From contig CAISVF010000191.1 of assembly GCA_903888765.1 (NCBI GenBank), forward strand, positions 1-42,711: DNA of 42,711 nt, read 5' to 3'. The notes beneath the pieces were generated by a model, which worked only from the letters and a program-made list of their open reading frames with translations, was not told the origin of the DNA and did no database searches. The DNA comes from an uncultured Verrucomicrobia subdivision 3 bacterium (GTDB lineage Bacteria; Verrucomicrobiota; Verrucomicrobiia; Limisphaerales; UBA11358). Made by a program: the position numbers and the translations under genes. Below, piece by piece: positions 8,408-16,573 of this stretch; position 1 is the first letter of the stretch, and each line of letters opens with the position of its first letter.

Positions 8408-8646
8408 TGGAAATGCGCTAACGCCCGCGCCGATACCATCACCCAGAAGATCAGCTACCGCCGCCCCTTTGAAAAACAGCGCTGCCTGGTCCCCGCCGAC
8501 GGCTTTTACGAATGGCAAACCACCCCCACCGGCAAACAGCCCTTCCGGTTTACGCTAAAAACCGGTGACATCTTCTGCATGGCCGGTCTGTGGGAACGCT
8601 GGCTCCGCCCCGCTCGCACCGGCGAACTCAACCTCGACGACACCAG
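8408..8646 (+). pseudogene. Fragment of a SRAP-domain protein (YedK/HMCES family)
   Basis: Read in the frame of 8420, the DNA gives NARADTITQKISYRRPFEKQ, then RCLVPADGFYEWQTTPTGKQ, then PFRFTLKTGDIFCMAGLWER W. These are the central motifs of SRAP proteins, which bind abasic sites in single-stranded DNA by a covalent link through an N-terminal cysteine; NARAD, GFYEW and AGLWE.W are diagnostic. The N-terminal MCGRF part with that cysteine is missing, a TGA lies just upstream at 8405-8407, and the C-terminal part is replaced near 8646 by an unrelated exoprotein tail in a different frame. It is a dead fragment. Confidence 0.75.
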
Positions 8647-8652
8647 CCCAGC

Positions 8653-8859
8653 CTGCCCAACCTCACCATCACCCACAGCGGCAACCACGTCATCGTCTCG
8701 TGGCTGAACACCGGCAGTTACACCCTGCAACAAAACCTGAACGTCGCCAGCCCCGCCGGATGAACCACGAGCCCTTACCCCATCACCTTCGCCAGCGGCA
8801 CCAACCGCATCACCCTGATCTCCCCCACTGAAAATTTATTCTTCCGCCTGCACCAGTAA
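8653..8859 (+). pseudogene. Orphan C-terminal tail duplicated from the small exoprotein gene at 15877, with TGA
   Basis: The 68 codons before TAA 8857-8859 give LPNLTITHSGNHVIVSW, then NTGSYTLQQNLNVASPAG, a TGA at 8761-8763, then TTSPYPITF and finally ENLFFRLHQ. This nearly matches the end of the protein encoded at 15877-16314, also at DNA level, including the bases after the stop (TAACAGAAA in both). The TGA replaces the TGG (Trp) codon of the intact copy. The fragment is joined out of frame to the SRAP remnant, so it is not expressed as a protein. Confidence 0.8.
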
Positions 8860-9363
8860 CAGAAATTGGCTGCATCTTATTATCGGGAGCTCATGCCAGA
8901 TGGTCGTCGGCAAGTGCCGGAGCGTGGAGCATTGCTCCGCGTGTTCTCCCCTGCAAATTAATGGCTGTCTGCAAAGACGCGTTCTCAAGGGCTGAGGGCG
9001 CACGTTAACACAAATAATCCTTCCATTGCCAACATTTCCCATTTCAGCTTTCACGACTTCTAAATTTTGAATTTGAATTGCCCACTGCCAGTCATTTCCT
9101 GCCACCATCCGCTGGATGGCCGCGAGCGCTTTCGCGCACAACAAAACCATGACCTGTGAAAGCCTCTCAAGGTGGAGAGAATTTAGTTTTTTACCCCACG
9201 GTTATGAAGATTTACCAGCTTGGAGCTTTGCTGCTGCCTCGCCCAAAGCCAAAAATCAACACCACTTCATCGTCATCAAAGGCCTGACCAAGGGCTAACG
9301 GCAAAGTCGCAGACTGGCCATATTTTGGTATTTTTGTGAACGAAATTGCTTTTTGCTGGATAA
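8860..9363. other. Intergenic region without supported genes
   Basis: The stretch holds the palindrome at 8922-8941 (see the 6480 repeat) and otherwise unremarkable sequence. A 60-codon plus frame at 9116 and a 104-codon minus frame at 8836-9150 lack protein-like features and ribosome-binding sites. I see no RNA gene. Confidence 0.4.
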
Positions 9364-9684
9364 GTCACCGCCCAGTCGTCAGGTCGCTATATGGTGGTCG
9401 TCACCAACGTCTTTGGTGCCGTCACCAGCGCTGCCGCGTCGCTCTCGATCGTGACTCCGCTGGTTACTAATATTGTCAGAAATGCCGATGGAAGCGTGGC
9501 ATTGCGCTTCGTGGGCTTGCCCAATGCCCCCACCCGGCTTTGGTCCACCACCAATCTGGGCTTGTCCGCAAACTGGCAGCCGATTTACACCAATCTGACC
9601 ACTTCCCCCGATGGCACCTGGCAATTCAAGGATACCAATGTCGTCGGCAATCCAACGAGATTTTATCGTTTCTCAACTCCGTAA
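9364..9684 (+). pseudogene. C-terminal remnant of an Ig-like-domain exoprotein
   Basis: The frame opens after a TAA at 9361-9363 and reads VTAQSSGRYMVVVTNVFGAV, the last strands of an immunoglobulin-like domain (the SG.Y.V.VTN..G pattern). After a short linker it ends with a beta-sandwich tail (RFVGLPNAPTRLWSTTNLGL, then WQFKDTNVVGNPTRFYRFS). The tail belongs to the same F-Y/F-R-ending class as others in this window. The Met at 9391 lies inside the Ig domain, so it is not a real start. The N-terminal part of the gene is gone. No signal peptide remains, so export is not possible. Confidence 0.65.
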
Positions 9685-9828
9685 CGCACCCTTCCTGCCA
9701 ACTGGGTACTGACGGCTGTTTACTTTTCGGCCAACTCCCCGCTGCCATCATTTTTTGACCCCAGCAGCGGCAATCCGTTCCCCTCCCCGGGTAGGCAGGG
9801 TTGAGGGCGAGCGGTCAAGTGGTATCCA

Positions 9829-9892
9829 CATTTTTTGCGATTCAAATAGCAATATCGGTGGATTGACGAAATGAACGGGGGGAATGATATTC
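9829..9892 (+). promoter_or_regulatory. Shared 64-bp promoter/operator module, copy 1
   Basis: This segment matches 20532-20595 at 56 of 64 positions. It contains TTGACG (9863-9868), a 17-base spacer and GATATT (9886-9891), a good sigma-70-type promoter. Just upstream is the dyad TTGC-N10-GCAA (9835-9852), kept exactly in both copies. The expected transcript would start near 9898, about 110 bases before the FG-GAP exoprotein gene at 10007. Confidence 0.65.
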
Positions 9893-10006
9893 ATAAGCTT
9901 GTACTTGAAATTTATCAAGCCATCCATTTCTCACCCGTTAGGGCGACATTGCCAGGGTGCTTCGCGGGTGGAACATGGTTTCGAGTGCTTTGAATCCACC
10001 TGAACC

Positions 10007-13000
10007 ATGAAAATGAACTGTCTCACCACTCGCAGCCTGTGCCTGCTTGCCCTGCTGCTAACCATCCATTATCCCCTGACTGGTGCCCGCGCCCAGGATA
10101 CAGCCTTCACCTATCAGGGCCGGCTGAACGACGCCAATGGCCCGGCCACTGGGCTTTACGACCTGACCTTTGGCTTGTATGACGGACCCGATAAATTTTT
10201 CTCCATATCGGCCACCATTCCTTTAGGAAGCGGCGTCCTCACCAATAGAGCGGTGCCCATCACCAATGGCCTGTTCACGGTGACGCTGGATTTTGGCTAT
10301 GGCGTGTTTGACGGCAACTCCCGTTGGCTGGAACTCGGGGTGCAGCCAGCGGGCGGCACCCATTTCGCCACGCTCGCGCCGCGCCAGAGCATCACCGCCA
10401 CGCCGTATGCGCAGTTTGCCAGCCAAGCCATGCGGGCCATCTCGGCGGGCACGGCGGATCAGGCCATAATGACGATGAACGCTTCCAGGGCCACTACGGC
10501 TAATACAGCTTTCTCGGTGTCAGCGGACGGTATTAGCGGCATCATTGATCCTTCCCATTTGCCGGCTGGGCTGCTGACCAATGGCGCGCCGGCGCTGGTC
10601 GCCGGCAGTTTTGCCGGGAATGGAGCCGGGGTGACGAATGTGGATTTAAAAACCCTTAACACAGGCGGCGCCATTCAGTGGCTCAGGGCGGGCGGACTGC
10701 TTTTTAGTAGCAACTCGTTGGCGGCCGGCGGCAGCGCACCGCACTGCGCCGCCCTGGCGGATCTTAACCATGATGGCATCATGGAACTGATCAGCGTCAC
10801 TGTCAGCGGCTCGGTGACGGTGCTGACGAATTCCGGGAGCACCTATGGGGTGTCGGGAAGTTATCCGGTGAGCGGCTATCCCAGCGCCCTCGCGGTGGCG
10901 GATGTGAATCATGACGGCAGGCTGGACTTGATCACGGCGAACACCTACAGCAACACTCTGGCCGTGCTGTTAAACGATGGTGCCGGGCACTTCGTGGCCG
11001 GGCCAGTAGTCCCGACCGGGCCGGCCCCGGGATCGATAGTTGCCGTGGATGTCAATCAGGATGGCTGGGTGGATCTTGTCAGCGCGGGCAGTGGCACAGT
11101 GACGGTGCTCACGAACAACGGCAGCGGCGGGTTTGCCTTGGGCGCCTCCCTCCCGGTCGGTCTCAGTTCCTACGGCCTCGCGTCCGCAGATGTGAATGGC
11201 GACGGCCAGCCGGACTTGATCACCGCCAATCTGGCCGGAAATACTTTGACTGTGCTGACCAATGCGGGGCATGGCCGTTTTGCGGTGGCCGCCTCGCCGG
11301 CCACCGGCTTGCAGCCTTATTCCGTCACGGCAGCCGATGTGAACGGCGACGGCCAGGTGGATTTGCTGTGTCCCAACGCGCATGGCAACTCGGTAACGGT
11401 GCTGACCAATAACGGCGCGGGCGGGTTTGTGCTGGCTTCGACTGCGCCGGTCGGCTTGCTGCCGGTGCGTGTGGTGGTCGCGGACCTCAATGCAGATGGC
11501 CGGCCTGATTTGATTTGCGCCAATAATTATGACAGCACCGTCAGCCTCTTGACCGGCGATGGCAAGGGCGGATTTACCCCGGCGAGCGTCCTCCCGGTCG
11601 GCGGCGCACCGTGGTGGGTGGCGGCGGGCGATCTGGACCGGAACGGTCAAATGGATCTGGTCACGGCCAATGCCGGCGATGACACGCTCACGTTGCTGCT
11701 GAATCAAACGCTGCGGGCGAGTTTTACGGGCAACGGAGCCGGACTCGATCATCTGAACGCCGGCAATCTGGCGGGGCTGGTCAGTCTGGCCAATTTGCCG
11801 GATGCCGTGATGACCAATGGCATGGCGTCCGTTACGGCCGGCAAATTTTATGGGGACGGTTCCGGGTTGACCAATCTGGATATCGGCAACCTGGTGCAAG
11901 GCGCAGTGGCGGACCAAAGGCTTTCCACCAATATCGCCCGGCTTAATGGCAACCAGACGTATACGGGCACCAATACATTTGCCGGGACCGTTGCCGCCAC
12001 GAGTCCGAACAACGTTTTCGCCGGGAGTTTTTCGGGCAACGGTTACGGATTGACCAACCTCAATATGTCGGCACCCGACACCTGGCTGTTGACCGGTAAC
12101 TACGGGATCACTCCGGGGACGCATTTTCTAGGCACCAAGGATGGCAATCCTTTGGAATTGCGCGTCAACAACCTCCGCGGCCTGTCCCTGACCTTTCAAA
12201 AAAATACGTCCTGGGGAACAACGGATTATACGGAAAGCATCAATCTTGTTGGAGGATATTGGGGGAATTCGGTTCTGAACGGGGCCCTTGGCGCAACCAT
12301 CGCGGGCGGCGGTGCCTATGGAGTGGTCACGGATAAATCGGATTTAGAATCCAAATTCACCCTGCCTAATCTGGTGACCGGGGACTACGGAACCGTGAGC
12401 GGCGGTGCGGGCAACACGGCTGGTTACGCCTCCTCAGTATCCGGCGGCATCAGCAATACCGCTTCCGGCTATGGCGCGGCGGTCATTGGTGGCACCGGCA
12501 ACACTGCCTCGGGTGATAGCAGCCTGGCCGCCGGACGGCATGCCCATTCGCAACACAGCGGCTCGTTCGTGTGGGCGGATCATCAGGACGCCGATTTCTC
12601 CTCCTCCGGCGATAATCAGTTCCTTATCCGCGCCGGCGGCGGAGTCGGGATCAATACCCCAAATGTGACCGGCGCTTTCACAGTGCGCGGCGCACAGAGT
12701 GGCGGCTGGAGTTCCCCCTTGAGCTTCATCGAAAATAACAACAACAGCGGCAGTTCCGGCCCGGCTTTGCGGCTGCTTTCCTCGGGCTATTCGCCCGATG
12801 GCGTTTTGAACGTGGGCAACACCGGCACCGGCAAAATCCTGGCCTTGGGGGCGGCGGGAGGCGAGGTCGCCAATGTGACCACCGACGGAATGCTGACGCT
12901 GAAATCCGGCCTGGTTGTGGATTCAGACAGCAGCAATTCGGACACGCTTTCCTCGGGCTTGCAATTCGGGGCCGGCAGTGGCGAAGGCATTTATTCGCGG

Positions 13001-13777
13001 CGCAGCGCGGCCGGCCGGGACCAATGGGGCCTGGATCTATGCACCCGGTCGCTCCCGCGCGTGACCATTGTTAACAGTGGCAATGTCGGCATCGGCACCA
13101 CGAACCCGCAGGCCCCGCTCGAGATCAACACCGGGGCCGGAAATATCCAGTTCCGCAACGAGGGTGGCGGAATGGCTCCGGGCCTCAACATCGCCAATGC
13201 GGGCAACTCCGGCGTGCTGCGGCTGCGCAACGCGTTGGAAATCTGGCCCGATGACGCCGCAGCCAACGCCGGACGCCTGAGCGTGCGGGATAAATCAGGC
13301 AATGAAACCATGCTGCTCAACGGGGACAACGGCGAAGCCACCGTCAAGGTCTTAACCATTACCGGCGGGGCGGATATAGCCGAGCCATTCTCCATGCCGG
13401 CGGAAATCGCTCCCGGGACGGTGGTGGTGATCGATGAGGCCAATCCCGGGCAGCTGAAAGCCAGCCAATCGGCCTATGACACCCGGGTCGCCGGGGTGGT
13501 CAGCGGGGCTAATGGAATTCATCCCGGCCTGGCGCTGCACCAGCAGGGGGTGCTGGCGGGCGGACAAAATGTGGCGTTGACCGGGCGGGTTTATGCCCTG
13601 GCGGATGCGTCGTGCGAGCCGATCAAGCCGGGAGATTTGCTGACGAGCGCCAACGCCCCCGGCTGTTGCATGAAAGCCACCGATGCGACGCGGACTCGCG
13701 GGGCTGTTTTAGGCAAGGCGATGACGGGTCTGTCGGCGGGCCGGGGGCTGGTTCTGGTTCTGGTCAACCTGCAATAG
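10007..13777 (+). CDS. Large secreted FG-GAP/VCBS propeller protein with fibre-like head repeats
   Basis: A 1256-residue exoprotein. A signal peptide (about 1-30, ending ARA-QD) is followed by a verrucomicrobial N-terminal module (TYQGRLNDANGPATGLYDLT). Residues about 250-570 hold seven FG-GAP blades, each with a calcium-binding loop such as ADVNGDGQPDLITAN, enough for a full beta-propeller. Four copies of an F-x-G-N/D-G-x-G-L/V motif (near 201, 571, 613, 673) flank it. Residues 797-841 resemble trimeric adhesin head repeats (GGAGNTAGYASSVSGG). The last 140 residues (IAEPF...GRVYALAD...GDLLTSANAPGCCMKA) match the end domain of phage-tail-fibre-like surface proteins. Its role is probably surface adhesion or glycan binding. 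It is preceded by the shared promoter module and followed after 39 bases by the kelch gene, a likely operon. Confidence 0.85.
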   Translation: MKMNCLTTRSLCLLALLLTIHYPLTGARAQDTAFTYQGRLNDANGPATGLYDLTFGLYDGPDKFFSISATIPLGSGVLTNRAVPITNGLFTVTLDFGYGVFDGNSRWLELGVQPAGGTHFATLAPRQSITATPYAQFASQAMRAISAGTADQAIMTMNASRATTANTAFSVSADGISGIIDPSHLPAGLLTNGAPALVAGSFAGNGAGVTNVDLKTLNTGGAIQWLRAGGLLFSSNSLAAGGSAPHCAALADLNHDGIMELISVTVSGSVTVLTNSGSTYGVSGSYPVSGYPSALAVADVNHDGRLDLITANTYSNTLAVLLNDGAGHFVAGPVVPTGPAPGSIVAVDVNQDGWVDLVSAGSGTVTVLTNNGSGGFALGASLPVGLSSYGLASADVNGDGQPDLITANLAGNTLTVLTNAGHGRFAVAASPATGLQPYSVTAADVNGDGQVDLLCPNAHGNSVTVLTNNGAGGFVLASTAPVGLLPVRVVVADLNADGRPDLICANNYDSTVSLLTGDGKGGFTPASVLPVGGAPWWVAAGDLDRNGQMDLVTANAGDDTLTLLLNQTLRASFTGNGAGLDHLNAGNLAGLVSLANLPDAVMTNGMASVTAGKFYGDGSGLTNLDIGNLVQGAVADQRLSTNIARLNGNQTYTGTNTFAGTVAATSPNNVFAGSFSGNGYGLTNLNMSAPDTWLLTGNYGITPGTHFLGTKDGNPLELRVNNLRGLSLTFQKNTSWGTTDYTESINLVGGYWGNSVLNGALGATIAGGGAYGVVTDKSDLESKFTLPNLVTGDYGTVSGGAGNTAGYASSVSGGISNTASGYGAAVIGGTGNTASGDSSLAAGRHAHSQHSGSFVWADHQDADFSSSGDNQFLIRAGGGVGINTPNVTGAFTVRGAQSGGWSSPLSFIENNNNSGSSGPALRLLSSGYSPDGVLNVGNTGTGKILALGAAGGEVANVTTDGMLTLKSGLVVDSDSSNSDTLSSGLQFGAGSGEGIYSRRSAAGRDQWGLDLCTRSLPRVTIVNSGNVGIGTTNPQAPLEINTGAGNIQFRNEGGGMAPGLNIANAGNSGVLRLRNALEIWPDDAAANAGRLSVRDKSGNETMLLNGDNGEATVKVLTITGGADIAEPFSMPAEIAPGTVVVIDEANPGQLKASQSAYDTRVAGVVSGANGIHPGLALHQQGVLAGGQNVALTGRVYALADASCEPIKPGDLLTSANAPGCCMKATDATRTRGAVLGKAMTGLSAGRGLVLVLVNLQ

Positions 13778-13816
13778 GCACCGGAGCTTTTACTGACACC
13801 GCACCTCAGGCAAAAT

Positions 13817-15808
13817 ATGAAAATCTATCAAAACGGCATACGGATGGCGCGAGTCGTTTCGGCTGCGGGCTGGTGGCTGTTGGTCGCGCTGCTGCTGGCC
13901 GGCAGTCCGGTGCCGGGTGGCACCTGGGTGCCGCTGATACGGCAGCCGCCTAACGGCGTTGGACTCATGCTTTTGCTCTCCGATGGCACGGTTCTGGCCG
14001 CCAGCCGGATCCCCGCTCTGCCCGAAACCTTTCCGCCGAGCCTCGACTCAAAAGGATGGTACCGGCTGCACCCGGACATCTTCGGCCACTATGTCGCCGG
14101 CTTGTGGACTCAGGAGGCGGATATGCATGACGCCCGGCTGTTCTATGCGTCGGCCGTGTTACCAGATGGCCGGGTTCTGGTGGCCGGGGGCGAGTATGGG
14201 CCTGGCGCGGCCAAATCTGAGGTGTTCGACCCGGTGGCTGGCACTTGGACGCAATATCAGCCAGTCCCCGCGGGACTATTGCTTATCAGCAACAATGCTC
14301 CCTGGACCAATCAAAATAAATTTGGCTTTTCGGATTCCGGCTGCAAGCTGCTGGCGGATGGCACCGTAATGGTGGCCCCGGTTTACCCACAGCAACCAAA
14401 CGCCACCCTGATTTTTGATCCGGCCAATAATTCCTGGCGGCGAGGTGCCTTCAACCTCGCCTCGCAGAACGAAGCCAGCTGGGTGAAACTGCCGGACGAC
14501 AGTATTCTAACGGTGGACAAATTTGGCACCAATTCGGAGCGCTATATTCCCGCCCTGAACAAATGGTTCATGGATAGGGTGCCACCCGTGCAGCTCTTTG
14601 AAAATCATCAAGAGATTGGTCCCGCCATATTGCTGCCCAACGGCAAGGCACTCTTTCTGGGAGGCACGGGTAAAACCGCGCTCTACACCCCGGCCGGCGG
14701 GACCAATTATGGCTCCTGGGAAACCGGGCCGGATATTCCGGATGGATTGGTGGCCGCCGATTCGCCCGCTGCGATGCTGGTGAATGGCCGGGTGCTATGC
14801 GCGGTGAGCACGGGGTATACCAATGGGCCAACCAGCTTTTTCGAGTATGACCCAACCTGCTCGGACACAGGTTGTTTTAGGGCCGTAGACCGTCCGCCGC
14901 TGAACCCCAACCAGGTGGACGATGCCCCGTTTGGCGACACGATGCTGGCCTTGCCGGATGGTACCATCCTGTTTTCACATAACTATGGGGTAGTCTTAGG
15001 GGGCGGGATTTTCATCTATCAACCGGATGGCGCGCCGCTGGCGGCGGGCAAGCCCCGGATCAGCAGCATACGGCCTAATGCCGACGGTTCCTATCATGTA
15101 ACCGGCACCTTGCTCAACGGCATTTCCGAAGGGGCGGTCTATGGTGAAGATGCGCAGATGGATAGCAATTACCCGCTGGTCAGGCTGACGGACAGCTTGG
15201 GGCTGGTGTCTTATGCCCGCACTCATCATTGGAGTAGTACCGGGGTGATGCAGCCGGACAAGGTGGTGACCACGGAATTCGATCTGCCTTCAGGATTGCT
15301 TCCGGGCGATTATAATGTCGCTGTGGTGGCCAACGGAATTGCTTCCGATACCGTCATGCTGCCCCACCTTGTTTATGTGGATAAGAACAGTCACTGCCTG
15401 ACCATTGACGATCTGCCGGAAGCCTTCAAGTCGTTTGCTCTGGCCAATCCTCCGCCCGGCCTGCAATACGGGACCTTTGACTGTGTGACGATTAACTTGG
15501 ATCCACCATTCCCTGACCGGCCGCCCGACTATCCTTCCGACTGGCCTTGGAAACCGGATATTAACTTGATTCTGTTTCCCAACCCGCCACCTCTCTACCC
15601 GGCGGGATGGCCCTGGCCGCCCATTGACCCGCCACCAACGGAGTTTGGTCTGGGTGGTCCGTTCCGGGTCCTGGGAGAAGCCGTCTCCACCGCAAGAACT
15701 AACGACCGAATCCAGATCAAATCCGCCAACTATAATGAGCGGCTGCGGATCACCAAACCCCTGAGGCTGGTTGCCGAGCCGGGTAATGTCAGCATCGGCC
15801 GTCCATAA
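13817..15808 (+). CDS. Secreted kelch-repeat (galactose-oxidase-like propeller) protein
   Basis: A 663-residue exoprotein with a signal peptide (SAAGWWLLVALLLAGSPVPG, about 16-35). Kelch blades follow from about 45 to 410, recognisable by LPDGRVLVAGGEYG, LLPNGKALFLGGTG, VNGRVLCAVSTGYT and LPDGTILFSHNYG. An Ig-like domain (about 413-520: PRISSIRPNADGSYHVTGTL) resembles the C-terminal domain of galactose or glyoxal oxidases. A proline/tryptophan-rich linker (about 550-615, PPDYPSDWPWKPD) leads to a short segment like the first coil of a beta-helix (GDRIQI-type: TNDRIQIKSANYNERLRI). The Tyr-Cys copper site of galactose oxidase is not evident, so a binding role is as likely as catalysis. Spacing suggests co-transcription with the upstream gene. 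Confidence 0.8.
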   Translation: MKIYQNGIRMARVVSAAGWWLLVALLLAGSPVPGGTWVPLIRQPPNGVGLMLLLSDGTVLAASRIPALPETFPPSLDSKGWYRLHPDIFGHYVAGLWTQEADMHDARLFYASAVLPDGRVLVAGGEYGPGAAKSEVFDPVAGTWTQYQPVPAGLLLISNNAPWTNQNKFGFSDSGCKLLADGTVMVAPVYPQQPNATLIFDPANNSWRRGAFNLASQNEASWVKLPDDSILTVDKFGTNSERYIPALNKWFMDRVPPVQLFENHQEIGPAILLPNGKALFLGGTGKTALYTPAGGTNYGSWETGPDIPDGLVAADSPAAMLVNGRVLCAVSTGYTNGPTSFFEYDPTCSDTGCFRAVDRPPLNPNQVDDAPFGDTMLALPDGTILFSHNYGVVLGGGIFIYQPDGAPLAAGKPRISSIRPNADGSYHVTGTLLNGISEGAVYGEDAQMDSNYPLVRLTDSLGLVSYARTHHWSSTGVMQPDKVVTTEFDLPSGLLPGDYNVAVVANGIASDTVMLPHLVYVDKNSHCLTIDDLPEAFKSFALANPPPGLQYGTFDCVTINLDPPFPDRPPDYPSDWPWKPDINLILFPNPPPLYPAGWPWPPIDPPPTEFGLGGPFRVLGEAVSTARTNDRIQIKSANYNERLRITKPLRLVAEPGNVSIGRP

Positions 15809-15876
15809 CTGCCATGGCGGAGCCTGCTTTGGCTGTATTCAAACAAATGCAGTTGGAGTTCTAATATGTATGTAAT

Positions 15877-16314
15877 ATGAAAAACAAACTTCTGGGTTTA
15901 GCCATCCTGGCTCCGGTAGCCGGCATCGCCCAACCCTACTACATTGACTGGCACAAAATCGCCGGTGGCGGCGGCACCAGCACGGGCGGCGTCTATGCCC
16001 TCAGCGGCACCATCGGCCAGCACGATGCCAGCACCCCGCTGACCGGCGGACCCTACTCCCTCACCGGCGGCTTCTGGGCGATCGTCAGCGCCGTGCAAAC
16101 GCCCGGTTTGCCCAACCTCACCATCACGCACAGCGGCAACCACGTCATCGTGTCTTGGCCGAACACCGGCACCTACACCTTGCAGCAAAACGCCAACGTC
16201 GCCAACCCCGCCGGCTGGACCACGAGCGCCTACCCCATCACCCTCGCCACTGGCAACAGCAGCATCACCTTGGCCTCACCCACCGGGAATTTGTTCTTCC
16301 GCCTGCATCAATAA
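15877..16314 (+). CDS. Small secreted protein of a verrucomicrobial exoprotein family
   Basis: A 145-residue protein with an N-terminal signal (MKNKLLGLAILAPVAGIAQ). The mature part has two pieces. The first reads YYIDWHKIAGGGGTSTGG, then YALSGTIGQHDA and SLTGGFWAI, a motif set common in short exported proteins of Verrucomicrobia. The second is a beta-sandwich tail (NLTITHSGNHVIVSWPNTG, YTLQQN, FFRLHQ). The function is unknown. The tail is almost duplicated at 8653-8859 as an orphan pseudogene fragment. The start at 15877 follows ATATGTATGTAAT and lacks a strong ribosome-binding site. It is 68 bases after the kelch gene and could share its transcript. Confidence 0.8.
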   Translation: MKNKLLGLAILAPVAGIAQPYYIDWHKIAGGGGTSTGGVYALSGTIGQHDASTPLTGGPYSLTGGFWAIVSAVQTPGLPNLTITHSGNHVIVSWPNTGTYTLQQNANVANPAGWTTSAYPITLATGNSSITLASPTGNLFFRLHQ

Positions 16315-16573
16315 CAGAAACGGAATACCTTCCTCTGTCCACCGGAAAGGAAGCTGGCAGTCCGCTTCACAATACTTCAAAAGTTAGGGCTCTGCACGCC
16401 GCCACTCAACTTCCAATTGTCAGTGATTCGAATTTCTGCTTATAACTGACAGCCAACTTTGGTTCTACCCAAGCAGGGTTAACGGGACCGCTCCCTCAGG
16501 AAGTAGCCCATAAAAACATTCCATGCAGACCTCCGTTTTTAAATCAGGACCGGGCAACAGAACTGTTACGATT

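Noticed and set aside
8376-8558. 60-codon frame starting MEPKAHRY
   Set aside because: The overlapping frame from 8420 encodes unmistakable SRAP motifs, so this frame is a shadow of that remnant.
10970-12124. 384-codon minus-strand open frame inside the FG-GAP gene
   Set aside because: It arises from the GC-rich repeats of the FG-GAP blades and has low-complexity Arg/Gly/His content without any motif.
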